Positions 17,749 through 28,101 of a DNA stretch of 64,000 bases are shown here, piece after piece. Each line of letters begins with the position of its first letter. The stretch's first letter is position 1. Both the position numbers and the translations under genes were made by a program. The stretch comes from Allosphingosinicella indica (GTDB lineage Bacteria > Pseudomonadota > Alphaproteobacteria > Sphingomonadales > Sphingomonadaceae), in assembly GCF_900177405.1 (NCBI RefSeq), contig NZ_LT840185.1, positions 1,727,501-1,791,500 on the forward strand, in the 5' to 3' direction. The notes beneath the pieces were generated by a model. It did no database searches. It saw only the letters and a program-made list of their open reading frames with translations, and was not told where the DNA came from.

Positions 17749-18939
17749 TCAGCGCGCCTCCCGTGCCGCTTCGGCCTGCCGCAGCAGCCGGAGCGTATTG
17801 CCCCCCATGATCTTCGCGATGTCGGCATCGGCGATGCCCGCCTCCCGCAGCCGCGCGGTAACCTGCGGGAGCGCTGCGATATCGGTCATGCCCTTTACAC
17901 CTCCGCCGCCGTCCCAATCGGCGCCGAGCCCGACGTGATCGACGCCCATCACCGAAATGGCATGAAGCAGCGATTTCATGAACATTTCGAAATCGGCCGT
18001 GGTGTACGGCGTCTTCGCGTCCTGCGCGGCCTTGTCGGCGATCAGCGCGCGGCGCTCCTCGGCCGAAAGCTGGCCCCAGCGTTCCTGCCGCGTCTCGATG
18101 GCGCTCCGCTCGTCGCTATTGTCCATGGCGCCCAGGAACACGCTGTTGATCTGCATCACCCCGCCCTTGGCGGCGAGCTTGCGCATCCGCGCGTCGTCGA
18201 GGTTGCGGGGATGGTCGTAGATCGCGCGCGGGCCGCTGTGCGAGAGGATGATCGGAGTCTTGGACAGCGCAAGAAGATCGTCGAAGGTCGCATCGGAGGA
18301 ATGGCTGCCGTCGATCACCATGCCGAGCCGGTTCATCTCCACTACCCATTTGCGGCCGAGCGGGCTGAGCCCCTTCCAGCGCGGCTTGTCGGTGGTGGAA
18401 TCGGCGAACTGATTGTTCTTCGAATGGACCGGGCCGGCCATGCGCACGCCCATGTCGTAGAAGGTCTTGAGCAGCCCGAGATCCTCGCCCAGCGGATAGC
18501 TGTTCTCGATGCTCTGGTAGACGATACGCTTACCGGCGCGGTGGAGCCGCTCGGCATCGTCGGCGGTAGTGGCGAGGGCGAGCTTGCCCTCGTTTTCCGC
18601 GACGACGCGCTGGATCGCCATCGCGCGGCCGAGCGCCGCGTCGCGCGCCTTGGCATAGCCGGCGGGGGAGACTTCGCCCTGCGGCGTGTAGATGACGAAG
18701 AAGCCGCCATCGAGCCCGCCCGCCTCCATGCGCGGCAGATCGACCTGGCTCATGTCGAAATCATAATCGTGCCAGTCCTCGAACCGCCAGCCGGGCCGCT
18801 CGAACAGGACGGGCGTGTCGAGATGGGTATCGAGCACCAGCATCTGCTCGTGGAACAGCCGATCGACCGGGCTGACATCGGACTGGGCGAAGGCCGTGGT
18901 GGCGAGCGCGGCGAGGGGAAGAAGGGCTGCGGCGCGCAT
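17749..18939 (-). CDS. Membrane dipeptidase, M19 family, exported
   Basis: A 396-residue renal dipeptidase-type zinc peptidase. A signal peptide (MRAAALLPLAALATTAFAQS) directs export. Zinc ligands are visible as VLDTHLDTP, the bridging Glu in YQSIENSYPLG, and histidines in DGSHSSDATF and ILSHSGPRAI; GADWDGGGGVKGM completes the active site. It cleaves dipeptides, often including D-residues. Transcribed upstream of, and only two bases from, the hybrid histidine kinase gene. Confidence 0.92.
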   Translation of the reverse strand: MRAAALLPLAALATTAFAQSDVSPVDRLFHEQMLVLDTHLDTPVLFERPGWRFEDWHDYDFDMSQVDLPRMEAGGLDGGFFVIYTPQGEVSPAGYAKARDAALGRAMAIQRVVAENEGKLALATTADDAERLHRAGKRIVYQSIENSYPLGEDLGLLKTFYDMGVRMAGPVHSKNNQFADSTTDKPRWKGLSPLGRKWVVEMNRLGMVIDGSHSSDATFDDLLALSKTPIILSHSGPRAIYDHPRNLDDARMRKLAAKGGVMQINSVFLGAMDNSDERSAIETRQERWGQLSAEERRALIADKAAQDAKTPYTTADFEMFMKSLLHAISVMGVDHVGLGADWDGGGGVKGMTDIAALPQVTARLREAGIADADIAKIMGGNTLRLLRQAEAAREAR

Positions 18940-19021
18940 CGGCTATGGTCCTGGCGTTTTGGCGGGGAGGGGCAGGAATAATGTCTTATGGCCGCATGGC
19001 AAGTTCGCGCGCCGTGCCGGA

Positions 19022-19480
19022 TTAGTCGTCCTCCCAGCCGAGCACGAAATCGCGCAGCGCGCGCGCATCGTGCAGCGCGTTGTGGGGGACGCGGCTGTTG
19101 TTGGCGGTGCTGAAGCCGGGGCTGGCGACGAATTCGAACTTCAAGCTGCCGATGGGCACGATGTCACCTTCGCCGATCACCAGCAGCGAGCAGAAATAGG
19201 CGATGTCGTCGGGCCAGTCGGCGACGATGGTCGCGTCGCGGTCGGCCGCGAGATAATCGGCCACCGCTTCGGCCGCGGCGATGCGCGACAGCGGAGCGGG
19301 CGAATGACCCGGCGGCACTTGGCCCAGGAAGGGCACGACATTGCGCGCAACCCAGGGATGCAGCGCATCGGGAAGATCCAGCGTGGCGTAAAATTCATGG
19401 TCGCCGAACTCGGGGACCAGCGCGAGGCTGATGAGCGCGCCGCCCCAGCCGTTGAACTCGGTGTCTAGGAAATATCGCAT
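19022..19480 (-). CDS. DEDD-type 3'-5' exoribonuclease (Rv2179c-like)
   Basis: A 152-residue protein starting MRYFLDTEFNGWGGALISLAL. Acidic residues in DTEF, a mid-domain Asp in DWPDDIAYF and the C-terminal HNALHDARALRDFVL are the DEDDh exonuclease signature. The Rv2179c-like family starts nearly identically (MRYFYDTEF). A longer start exists but would add a non-conserved stretch; the ATG at 19478-19480 places the catalytic DxE right at the N-terminus as in the family. Confidence 0.8.
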   Translation of the reverse strand: MRYFLDTEFNGWGGALISLALVPEFGDHEFYATLDLPDALHPWVARNVVPFLGQVPPGHSPAPLSRIAAAEAVADYLAADRDATIVADWPDDIAYFCSLLVIGEGDIVPIGSLKFEFVASPGFSTANNSRVPHNALHDARALRDFVLGWEDD

Positions 19481-19634
19481 CGGAAGCGCGCCTATCTGCG
19501 CTGCGGCGCGCGCTGTCCACCCGTCGCCCGGAAAAGCTCGCTTCGGCGCGAGGTGCGCGAGGTCTGCAACCAAAGCCGAGTCCGGTGGTTTGAATTGGAA
19601 ACGGACATGAGCGGGGGGCTGACAGGAGCCCTTC

Positions 19635-20231
19635 ATGTTCAGGCACTTGGTTGCATGTATTGCCCTTGCGGCGCCCATCGCGGTCGCCCAGGCGCAGGTA
19701 GAAAATAGCTCGGTTCAGGCGCCGGGAGAGTGGGTGCTCGAAATCGCGCCCAATGGCTGCCTCGTGCATGCTGCGACGCCGACCGGGACTACGGTTTCTG
19801 TCTGGGGCCGCGCCGGCGAGGACAGCCTGCGCTTCCTCGTCCAGAATCCGACGTGGAACTCGCTGCAGGATGGCGGCAAATATGATCTGCAGGTCGGTTT
19901 CGACGGCAAGTCGCAGTTCCCGCTGGAGGCAGTCGCGCGGCAAAACCTCGACCAGGACGGGCCGGGCCTGACCTTTGCGGTGAGTCCCGCCGCCGAGAAG
20001 GAAGGCGTCAACTTTCTCGATTCCTTCGCCGCCGCCGATGGGATGCACATCAGCCAGGACGGCAAGCGGCTCGAGACGATGGCGCTGAAGGACAATCGCA
20101 CCGCGATGGGCGCGCTCGCGAAGTGCCTGTCGATGGTCTACCAGTCGATGGCCAATGCCGCGGCAGCGCAGACGCCGGACGGTAGCGCCGCGGGCGTGGT
20201 CGAAGTCAGCGCCGACGCTACGCCGCTCTAA
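19635..20231 (+). CDS. Exported protein of unknown function
   Basis: A 198-residue protein with a Sec signal peptide (MFRHLVACIALAAPIAVAQAQ, cleavage after AQA). The mature part shows WVLEIAPNGCLVHAATPTG, LRFLVQNPTWNSLQDGGKYDL and VGFDGKSQFPLEAV, a pattern of beta strands seen in small periplasmic proteins of sphingomonads with no known role. Only two cysteines remain after the signal. It is divergent from the exonuclease and converges with the phosphodiester glycosidase gene with a four-base overlap of stops. Confidence 0.7.
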   Translation: MFRHLVACIALAAPIAVAQAQVENSSVQAPGEWVLEIAPNGCLVHAATPTGTTVSVWGRAGEDSLRFLVQNPTWNSLQDGGKYDLQVGFDGKSQFPLEAVARQNLDQDGPGLTFAVSPAAEKEGVNFLDSFAAADGMHISQDGKRLETMALKDNRTAMGALAKCLSMVYQSMANAAAAQTPDGSAAGVVEVSADATPL

Positions 20232-21040
20232 GGCTTGCGGCTGACGACGATCATCGGGCCGAGCCGCGAATAGGCGTCGCGGCGGCCCGCAGCAGGATTC
20301 CACAGGCTCGATACACTGCCGTCGAGGTAGAGCGCATTGGGGCAGCCCAGCGCATCGCGGAAGAAGCGGGCGAAGCGGCCGAACGAAACGCCTTCCTCGC
20401 TGATGACGAAGAAAGCGGTGGCGGCATCTCGCACGCCGACGCCATTGCGGACGTAAAGCGAGCGGCCGTTCTTCTCGAAGCGCGGATGGACGGCATCGTC
20501 GATCACCAACATCGGCCCGGACTGCGTTGCCCAGCGCGGCGATTTAACGGCGGTGCGGAAGCGCTCCGACGGCGTGATCGAAATCGCGCCGCGACTGTCG
20601 ATCGCGAAGACGCCATTGGGCATCAGGTGGAAGTTGCCGGCGCCGTTCTTGAGGTTGAGCGCGCGCCCCTCAGTGCCGTCCTCGACATATAGGCCGATCG
20701 GCTGGCCGAAATCGTCGAACATCCCGCCGTTCATCGCGAAGCGAACACTTGCCGCATCGGGGCCGAGCGCCTGTTCCAGCGCCTTGAGACTGCGCAATGG
20801 CTGTCCGTCCTCCCCTGCCAGGATGAGGCGGAACTCGTCGCGCCGCGCGTTGTAGCGGCAGACGGTGAAGTGCGACCCCTCGAACGCCTGCGTTTCGCAG
20901 GCCGGCGGCGCAGTGACGAAATCGGGGAGGCGCGGGGCGACGTCCGGCTGTGGCGCCGGGCGAAGCGCCAGCCATGCCGCCAGCAGCGCCATGCCGCCGA
21001 GCGCAGCAGCGATCAGCGCCCTAAAGCGTATAACCGCCAT
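20228..21040 (-). CDS. Phosphodiester glycosidase (NAGPA-like) family protein
   Basis: A 270-residue protein with an N-terminal membrane anchor or signal (FRALIAAALGGMALLAAWLAL), placing it in the envelope. The NAGPA-like domain shows FAMNGGMFDDFGQPIGLYVE, NGVFAIDSRGAISI, ATQSGPMLVIDD and ALYLDGSVSSLWNP, the conserved glycine/aspartate loops of the family that removes sugar phosphodiester caps. Its start overlaps the end of the SDR gene by 20 bases; a shorter start at 20992 would still keep the hydrophobic segment. Substrate unknown. Confidence 0.85.
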   Translation of the reverse strand: MAVIRFRALIAAALGGMALLAAWLALRPAPQPDVAPRLPDFVTAPPACETQAFEGSHFTVCRYNARRDEFRLILAGEDGQPLRSLKALEQALGPDAASVRFAMNGGMFDDFGQPIGLYVEDGTEGRALNLKNGAGNFHLMPNGVFAIDSRGAISITPSERFRTAVKSPRWATQSGPMLVIDDAVHPRFEKNGRSLYVRNGVGVRDAATAFFVISEEGVSFGRFARFFRDALGCPNALYLDGSVSSLWNPAAGRRDAYSRLGPMIVVSRKP

Positions 21041-21776
21041 CGCTCACCAGCGTCTGGCCGGTGACGTTCGCCGCCGCATCCGACAGCAGAAAGGCGATCT
21101 GTCCCGCGATCTCCTCCGGCTGGGCGTAGCGGCCGAGCGGCGTCGCCATGCCCGCCATCGCGGCGAAGGCCTGTTCGCGCCCGCCGGTGCTGGCCTTCAA
21201 ATCCTCGAAGAAGGGGAGGCCATCCCAGATCGGCGTCTCTACCCCGCCCGGCGCGATTGCGTTTACGCGGATGCGCTGCGGCGCGCCATCCTTGGCCGCG
21301 ACCCTGGCGAGGTGGATTACCGCCGCCTTCGAAGCGCCATAGGCGCCGGTGCCGGGCTCCGCTTTCAGGCCGGATGCCGAGGCGGTCAGCGCGATCGCGC
21401 CGCCGCGGCCCTGCATCTCGCGCATCGCTGCCTTCAGCGTCAGGAACGCGCCGTCGAGATTGACCTTCATCACGCGGCGCCAGTCGGCAAGCTCCATGTC
21501 GGCGATCGTCCGGCCATCTGCGATGCCTGCATTGACGACGGCGTGGGTGAGGCCGGTGAGATCGGCATTGCCCCACAAGGCCTCGTCGGCGACGTCGCCG
21601 ATCAGCAGCATCCGCTCGCACGGCAGCGAGAAGGCGAAATCGGCGAGCCGGTTCTCGTCTCGATCGGCGAGGATCAGCTTGCGCGCGCCGCGCTCCGCCA
21701 ATAGCCGGGCGGTGGCGGCCCCGATGCCGGACGCGGCGCCGGTGACGAGGATGATCGCATTGTCGAATTCGGCCAT
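21021..21776 (-). CDS. Short-chain dehydrogenase/reductase
   Basis: A 251-residue classical SDR. NAD(P) binding loop VTGAASGIGAATA (about 11-23), NAG motif VVNAGIADG, catalytic Ser in ALTASASG, and YGASK with the Tyr-x-x-x-Lys pair. The aspartate in LILADRDENRL after the second strand favours NAD over NADP. The C-terminus LVSDGGYTL is complete. Substrate unknown; the gene overlaps the phosphodiester glycosidase gene and is probably cotranscribed with it. Confidence 0.88.
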   Translation of the reverse strand: MAEFDNAIILVTGAASGIGAATARLLAERGARKLILADRDENRLADFAFSLPCERMLLIGDVADEALWGNADLTGLTHAVVNAGIADGRTIADMELADWRRVMKVNLDGAFLTLKAAMREMQGRGGAIALTASASGLKAEPGTGAYGASKAAVIHLARVAAKDGAPQRIRVNAIAPGGVETPIWDGLPFFEDLKASTGGREQAFAAMAGMATPLGRYAQPEEIAGQIAFLLSDAAANVTGQTLVSDGGYTL

Positions 21777-21793
21777 GAAGGGGCTTTAGAGGC

Positions 21794-22371
21794 ATGGCGC
21801 GGACGAGGAAAGGCGGCGGGATCGCGGCGCGCTACTGGCTGATGGCGATCGGCATCACGCTCGCAGCGGCCATCGCGCTGGTCTGGATGGGCCGTCCGCC
21901 GATCTGCACTTGCGGCACGATCAAGCTGTGGGCGGGCGCGGCGCACAGCGCCGACAACAGCCAGCATCTCGCCGACTGGTACACTCCGAGCCACATCGTC
22001 CACGGCTTCCTGTTCTACGCCCTGTTCTGGCTGCTCTGGCGGGGCGGCCCGCGCGGGCCGCGCTTCGTCGCCGCGGTTGCGCTTGAGGCGGCGTGGGAGG
22101 TGGCGGAGAACACCCGCTGGGTGATCGACCGCTATCGCGACGCGACGATGGCGCTGGGTTATACCGGCGACAGCGTCATCAACTCGGTCGCCGACATCGG
22201 CTGGATGGCGCTTGGCTATCTCATCGCGTCGCGGCTGCCGTGGCGGGTGACGGCTGCGATCGGCGTGGGGCTGGAGCTGCTCACGCTCTACGTGATCCGC
22301 GACAATCTGACGCTCAACGTGCTGATGCTGGTCTGGCCGATCGACGCGATCCGGGTCTGGCAGAGCGGGGC

Positions 22372-22375
<4 letters not shown>
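21794..22375 (+). CDS. UPF0314/DUF2585 membrane protein
   Basis: A 193-residue integral membrane protein with about five hydrophobic segments. Signature motifs of UPF0314 are visible: [52 protein letters not shown] and [14 protein letters not shown]. The histidine, aspartate and glutamate residues in these conserved loops suggest an enzymatic or metal-binding membrane protein, but no activity is established. Its stop overlaps that of fumC by four bases in convergent orientation. Confidence 0.9.
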
Positions 22376-23763
<1,388 letters not shown>

Positions 23764-23773
23764 CTGTCGCTCC

Positions 23774-23844
23774 GCTTGCCCTGAGCCTGTCGAAGGGCTG
23801 TCCTTCAGGGAAAAGCAGGGCTTCGACAGGCTCAGCCCGAGCGG
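23774..23844. repeat. REP-type inverted repeat pair between sspB and fumC
   Basis: CTGAGCCTGTCGAAG at 23781-23795 is the exact reverse complement of CTTCGACAGGCTCAG at 23821-23835, separated by 25 bases that themselves contain a partial CCTT...AAGG dyad. The CCTGTCGAAG core is a very common intergenic repeat in Sphingomonadales. It differs from the 86-bp element elsewhere in the window. Confidence 0.75.
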
Positions 23845-23859
23845 CGGAGAGGAAGCGCG

Positions 23860-24342
23860 CTACTTCTTCCGGCTGAAATCCACCGAGACGACGTTCGATC
23901 CGTCTTCTACCGGCGCCGCGACGGGATGGTCGTTCTCGGCCTCGTCATGCTCTTCCGGTTCGCTGTCGTCGCCCTGGACATGGAACTGGAGCGCGAAATT
24001 GACCGCGGGATCGTGGAAGCCGGTGATCGCGGCGAAGGGGATCACCAGCTTGGCGGGAAGCTGGTTGAAGCTGAGACCCACCTCGAAGCCCTCCTCGGTC
24101 ACCTTCAATTCCCAGAAGCGGTTCTGGATGACGATCGTCATCTCGTCCGGGAAACGTTCCTTGAGGTGCTTGGGGATGTCGACGCCGGGCGCCGCGGTCT
24201 TGAAGGTGATGTAGAAATGGTGGTTGCCGGGCAGCGCGCCAGTCGTCTCGACCTCGCCGAGCACACGGCCGACCACCGCGCGCAGCGCCTCCTGCACGAT
24301 CTCGTCATAGGGAATCAGGCTGTCGGGCGCGTCGTCGCTCAT
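23860..24342 (-). CDS. sspB: SspB family ClpXP adaptor (stringent starvation protein B)
   Basis: A 160-residue alphaproteobacterial SspB. The peptide-binding domain spans about 5-115 (IPYDEIVQEALRAVVGRVL, HHFYITFKTAAPGVDIP, FPDEMTIVIQNRFWEL, FEVGLSFNQLPAKLVIPFAA). An acidic flexible linker follows, and the C-terminal tail NVVSVDFSRKK is the ClpX-docking motif. It delivers ssrA-tagged and other substrates to ClpXP. Start at 24342 was preferred over a longer frame because the conserved domain begins there. Confidence 0.92.
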   Translation of the reverse strand: MSDDAPDSLIPYDEIVQEALRAVVGRVLGEVETTGALPGNHHFYITFKTAAPGVDIPKHLKERFPDEMTIVIQNRFWELKVTEEGFEVGLSFNQLPAKLVIPFAAITGFHDPAVNFALQFHVQGDDSEPEEHDEAENDHPVAAPVEDGSNVVSVDFSRKK

Positions 24343-24432
24343 GCGCCGACTCCTAGCGCGGGGCGGAAGCCGGTCAAGCGCGTTGCGCCGCATCGGGGCC
24401 AGCGATTATGCCGTCGTCCAAAGGAGACCGCC

Positions 24433-24810
24433 ATGCCGATCGATGCGACGCTGCCTTATGACGAGAGCAACATCTTTGCCCGCATCCTGCGCGGCGAGCT
24501 GCCCTGCAAGAAGGTCTATGAGGACGATCACGCGCTCGCCTTCCACGACATCAATCCGCAGGCGCCGCAGCATATTCTGGTGATCCCAAAGGGCGCCTAT
24601 GTCTCGTGGGACGATTTCTCGGCCCGCGCGGAGGACGCGGAAATCGCGGGGTTCGTTCGCGCCGTCGGCCATGTCGCGCGGGAGGCCGGGCTGGTGACGG
24701 ACGGCTATCGCCTCCTCGCCAACATCGGCCGCGAGAGCGGGCAGGAGGTGCCCCATCTCCACGTCCACATCTTCGCCGGGAGGCCGCTCGGGCCGATGCT
24801 CGCGCGCTAG
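24433..24810 (+). CDS. HIT family protein (histidine triad nucleotide hydrolase)
   Basis: A 125-residue HINT-type protein. The histidine triad is VPHLHVHIFAG near the C-terminus, with the upstream family block NIFARILRGELPCKKVYEDD and FHDINPQAPQHILVIPK. Such proteins hydrolyse AMP-phosphoramidates. The ATG at 24433 follows AAGGAGACCGCC, a strong ribosome binding site. Divergent from sspB. Confidence 0.93.
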   Translation: MPIDATLPYDESNIFARILRGELPCKKVYEDDHALAFHDINPQAPQHILVIPKGAYVSWDDFSARAEDAEIAGFVRAVGHVAREAGLVTDGYRLLANIGRESGQEVPHLHVHIFAGRPLGPMLAR

Positions 24811-24924
24811 GCCGGTACGCGGCGCCGCGCTTTCGCTATTGCGCCTCCGCCGTCAGCCGCTAGGCTCCGCGCAATTTCCGGGCATGGCGCAAAGCTGGCC
24901 CTTGTTCGCGATAAGGGGAAACTC

Positions 24925-26499
24925 ATGAAATTCGAGCGGGTCAAGCCACTCGACGCCATTCTGGCGACGGCCGAGAAGAAGTCGCTGCATCGTTCGCTCG
25001 GTGCCCTCCAGTTGACGCTCTTCGGCATCGGCTGCGTCATCGGCACCGGCATCTTCGTGCTGACGTCGGCCGGCGCGCAGAAGGCCGGCCCCGGCCTTAT
25101 GCTCGCCTTCGCGATCGCCGGGCTGATCTGCGTCGTCGCAGCGCTCTGCTATGCGGAAATCGCGGCGATGATCCCGGTCGCGGGCTCCGCATACACCTAC
25201 ACCTATTCGGTCATGGGCGAGCTGCTCGCCTGGACGGTCGGCTGGGCCCTAGTCCTCGAATATGCGGTCGCGGCGTCCGCGGTGTCGGTCGGGTGGTCCG
25301 GCTATTTCACAGGAACGATATTGAATCAGTTCCTGGGCATCCAATTGCCGGCGTTCCTGGCGGCGGGGCCGCTCGCGCTGGGCGGCGCGCCGGGCGGGTT
25401 CATCAACCTGCCGGCCGTCGTAATCGCGCTGCTCATCACCTGGCTGTTGATGATCGGCACAACCGAATCGGCGCGCGTCAACGCCGTGCTGGTCGCCATC
25501 AAGGTCACCGCGCTTACCGCCTTCATCATCCTGACGCTGCCGCGCGCAGAGGCGGAGATGTTCAATCCCTTCCTGCCGGCCGGCGTTTTCGGCGGCCTGG
25601 GCTCGGGCGTCGGCGCGGTCGGCGCCGCGGCGACGATCTTCTTCGCCTATGTGGGCTTTGACGCAGTTTCGACGGCAGCGGAAGAAACCCGCGATCCGCA
25701 AAAGAATGTGCCGATCGGACTGATCGGCTCGCTGCTCTTCTGCACCGTTTTCTACATTCTGGTCGCCGCCGGCGCGATCGGCACCATCGGCGGCCAGCCG
25801 ATCATGGGCCCGAACGGCATTCCCTTCCCGGCCGGTTCCGCCGAGCTCGCGCGCCAGTGTGCGATGCCGGAATATGCGGAAATGCTGGTCTGCTCGAACG
25901 AGGCGCTCGCCCACGTTCTGCGCCAGATTGGCTTCTCGGGCATCGGCAACATGCTCGGCATCGCCGCCTTCGTGGCGCTGCCGTCGGTGATCCTCATCCT
26001 GCTGTTCGGCCAGACGCGCATCTTCTTCGTGATGTCGCGTGACGGCCTGCTGCCGGAAGGGCTGTCGAAGATCCACCCGAAGTGGAAGACGCCTTATGTC
26101 GTCACCGCGATTACCGGCGGCGTCGTCGCTTTCGCGGCCGCCTTCCTTCCGGTCGGCCAGCTTGCGGACATCGCCAACGCCGGCACGCTTTATGCGTTCT
26201 TCATGGTCGCCATCGCGGTGATGATGCTGCGCAAGACCGAGCCCAATCGGCCGCGCAAGTTCAAGACGCCGGCGCTGTGGCTGGTCGGGCCGCTGACGAT
26301 CGCGGGCTGCCTGTTCCTGTTCCTCAACCTGCCGTTCGAGGCGATGATTGTCCTTCCCGCCTGGGGCGCGATCGGCATGGTGATCTATTATCTCTACGGT
26401 TACCGGAAGAGCCATCTCGGCCGCGGTATCGTCGAGGTGCACGAGAGCGAGATCGACGAGATCGCGCCGCACATCCCGGGTGTCGACGAGCCGCGCTGA
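24925..26499 (+). CDS. APC-superfamily amino acid permease (cationic amino acid transporter-like)
   Basis: A 524-residue permease with about 12-14 membrane segments. The first helix has the family motif GIGCVIGTGIFVLTS (about 33-47), then YAEIAAMIPVAGSAYTYTYSVMGE. The loop FFAYVGFDAVSTAAEETRDP (about 240-259) is characteristic of the CAT family and its bacterial relatives. A loop after residue 300 holds two cysteines (ARQCAMPEYAEMLVCSNE). AAGGGGAAACTC precedes the ATG and a strong terminator follows, so it is a monocistronic unit. Substrate is probably a cationic or neutral amino acid. Confidence 0.9.
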   Translation: MKFERVKPLDAILATAEKKSLHRSLGALQLTLFGIGCVIGTGIFVLTSAGAQKAGPGLMLAFAIAGLICVVAALCYAEIAAMIPVAGSAYTYTYSVMGELLAWTVGWALVLEYAVAASAVSVGWSGYFTGTILNQFLGIQLPAFLAAGPLALGGAPGGFINLPAVVIALLITWLLMIGTTESARVNAVLVAIKVTALTAFIILTLPRAEAEMFNPFLPAGVFGGLGSGVGAVGAAATIFFAYVGFDAVSTAAEETRDPQKNVPIGLIGSLLFCTVFYILVAAGAIGTIGGQPIMGPNGIPFPAGSAELARQCAMPEYAEMLVCSNEALAHVLRQIGFSGIGNMLGIAAFVALPSVILILLFGQTRIFFVMSRDGLLPEGLSKIHPKWKTPYVVTAITGGVVAFAAAFLPVGQLADIANAGTLYAFFMVAIAVMMLRKTEPNRPRKFKTPALWLVGPLTIAGCLFLFLNLPFEAMIVLPAWGAIGMVIYYLYGYRKSHLGRGIVEVHESEIDEIAPHIPGVDEPR

Positions 26500-26530
26500 G
26501 GCGCGACCGGCACCACGGCAGAAACGAGAA

Positions 26531-26557
26531 GGGGAGGCCTCGGCCTCCCCTTTTTTT
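26531..26557 (+). terminator. Rho-independent terminator after the permease gene
   Basis: GGGGAGGCC at 26531-26539 pairs with GGCCTCCCC at 26542-26550, followed by seven T residues. A 9-base-pair GC-rich stem with a very short loop plus T-run is a textbook intrinsic terminator. Confidence 0.92.
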
Positions 26558-26578
26558 GTGCCTGCGAAGGTCGCGCGA

Positions 26579-26815
26579 TCAGATGATCGGATGGCGTTCC
26601 CAATTGGGCGCATCGACGCGCTTCTCGATCCCGCGGTTGAGCTTGCGGATCAGATCGCTGGCGGTGTTGACGAACACGAACGGCAGCACCGCGTGGATCA
26701 CGCAGGCGATGCCCGCGCCGATCAACTGGAAGCCGACGCGTCCGGCGTGCGTACAGTGCTGGCCATAGCTCTCGCCCACGTCGTGCGGATGGCTGGTAAA
26801 GGGATTTCCGCTCAT
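26579..26815 (-). CDS. DUF6356 family small membrane protein
   Basis: A 78-residue protein. The motif SHPHDVGESYGQHCTHAGRVG, followed by one hydrophobic segment (GFQLIGAGIACVIHAVLPFVF) and a basic tail with HxxI end, matches a small family common in sphingomonads (DUF6356). Homologues have sometimes been labelled capsule biosynthesis proteins without evidence. It is divergent from the aminotransferase gene. Confidence 0.75.
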   Translation of the reverse strand: MSGNPFTSHPHDVGESYGQHCTHAGRVGFQLIGAGIACVIHAVLPFVFVNTASDLIRKLNRGIEKRVDAPNWERHPII

Positions 26816-26892
26816 TGCCGCGGCTCTGCAAAAAGATTGACGCCCATCGCCGCACGATAGACCTTTCGCGCGCCAAGCGCCAGAGAGCGGCC

Positions 26893-28077
26893 ATGTTCCA
26901 GACCATCCCCGATCCCGTTCCCGACGCGCTCCACGGCGTGATGGCGGCGTTCCGCGCCGACCCGCGCCCGCACAAGATCGACCTCGGCGTCGGCGTCTAC
27001 CGCGACGACAGCGGCGCCTCGCCGGTGATGGCGGCGGTGAAGGCGGCGGAGGCGCGGCTGGTCGCGGATCAGGACAGCAAGGCCTATCAGGCGCTGAAAG
27101 GCGACGAGGCGTTCGTCGCCGGGTTGGGCGCGCTGGCGCTCGGCGTGCCGCTGCCGCCGCGCGCCGCGGCGATCCAGGGCTCCGGCGGCACCGGCTGCCT
27201 GCGGCTCGCGCTGGAGCTTGCCAAAGCGGCGAATCCGGAGGTCCGGCTGCATCTCGGCCTGCCGAGCTGGCCCAATCACGCCAATCTAGCCGCCGCGACT
27301 GGGATCGCGCTGGTCACGCACCGCTATTTCGACGTCGAGGCGCAGCGCATCGACCGCGAAGCGGTGCGCGCCGCCGCCGAGGGGACACGCGCCGGCGACC
27401 TGTTCCTGTTCCACGGCCTCTGCCACAACCCGACCGGGTCCGATCTCGACGACAGCGACCGTGCCGGCCTGCTCGCGATCTTGCGCGAGAATGGCGCGGT
27501 GCCGCTGGTCGATGTCGCTTATTACGGGCTGGGAGACGGACTGGAGGCCGATCTCGCCTTCGTCCGCACCGTCGCCGCCGAGCCGCGTGCGCTGATCTCC
27601 GTCGCCTGCTCTAAGGCGTTCGGCCTCTATCGCGAGCGCACCGGCCTGCTGATCGCTGTGGCGGAGAGCGAAGCGGAGGCGGCGCGGGTGCAGGGGCGGC
27701 TGGAGACGATCAGCCGCACGCTCGTCTCGATGCCGCCCGCGCATGGCGCCGCGGTGGTCGTGGACATCCTCGTCGATTCCGCTCTCCGCAAAGACTGGAT
27801 GGTAGAGCTGGAAGAAATGCGCGCGCGGATCTTCGGGCTGCGTGGCGAGCTGGAAGCGCTCAGCAACGTCGCGCCGATGCTTGCCGGCATATCGCGCCAG
27901 CGCGGCATTTTCCGGATGTTGCCGCTCTCGCCTGATCAGATCGCGGCGCTGGCACGCGATCATGCCATCCACATGGCGCCGTCAGGCCGGATCAACATCG
28001 CGGGATTGAAGGCCGGCGACGCTGCGCGGCTGGCGGAGGCGCTCGCGGCCTTGTCGAAACCGGGCGCTTCGCTCTAG
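26893..28077 (+). CDS. Aromatic amino acid / aspartate aminotransferase
   Basis: A 394-residue class I aminotransferase of the AspC/TyrB type. Features: DLGVGVYRDDSGASPVM, YQALKGDEAF, the GSGGTGCLRLALE cofactor loop, FHGLCHNPTG, and the PLP lysine in VACSKAFGLYRERTG, with the substrate arginine in PSGRINIAGL near the C-terminus. It interconverts an aromatic or acidic amino acid and its 2-oxo acid using 2-oxoglutarate. Aromatic preference is inferred by overall likeness, not proven. Confidence 0.9.
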   Translation: MFQTIPDPVPDALHGVMAAFRADPRPHKIDLGVGVYRDDSGASPVMAAVKAAEARLVADQDSKAYQALKGDEAFVAGLGALALGVPLPPRAAAIQGSGGTGCLRLALELAKAANPEVRLHLGLPSWPNHANLAAATGIALVTHRYFDVEAQRIDREAVRAAAEGTRAGDLFLFHGLCHNPTGSDLDDSDRAGLLAILRENGAVPLVDVAYYGLGDGLEADLAFVRTVAAEPRALISVACSKAFGLYRERTGLLIAVAESEAEAARVQGRLETISRTLVSMPPAHGAAVVVDILVDSALRKDWMVELEEMRARIFGLRGELEALSNVAPMLAGISRQRGIFRMLPLSPDQIAALARDHAIHMAPSGRINIAGLKAGDAARLAEALAALSKPGASL

Positions 28078-28101
28078 GGCCGGGATCAAAGGGAGAAAGC
28101 G

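Noticed and set aside
15701-17938. 745-codon plus-strand open frame opposite the histidine kinase
   Set aside because: Shadow of the kinase and dipeptidase genes; no conserved motifs and low-complexity His/Asp/Arg repeats.
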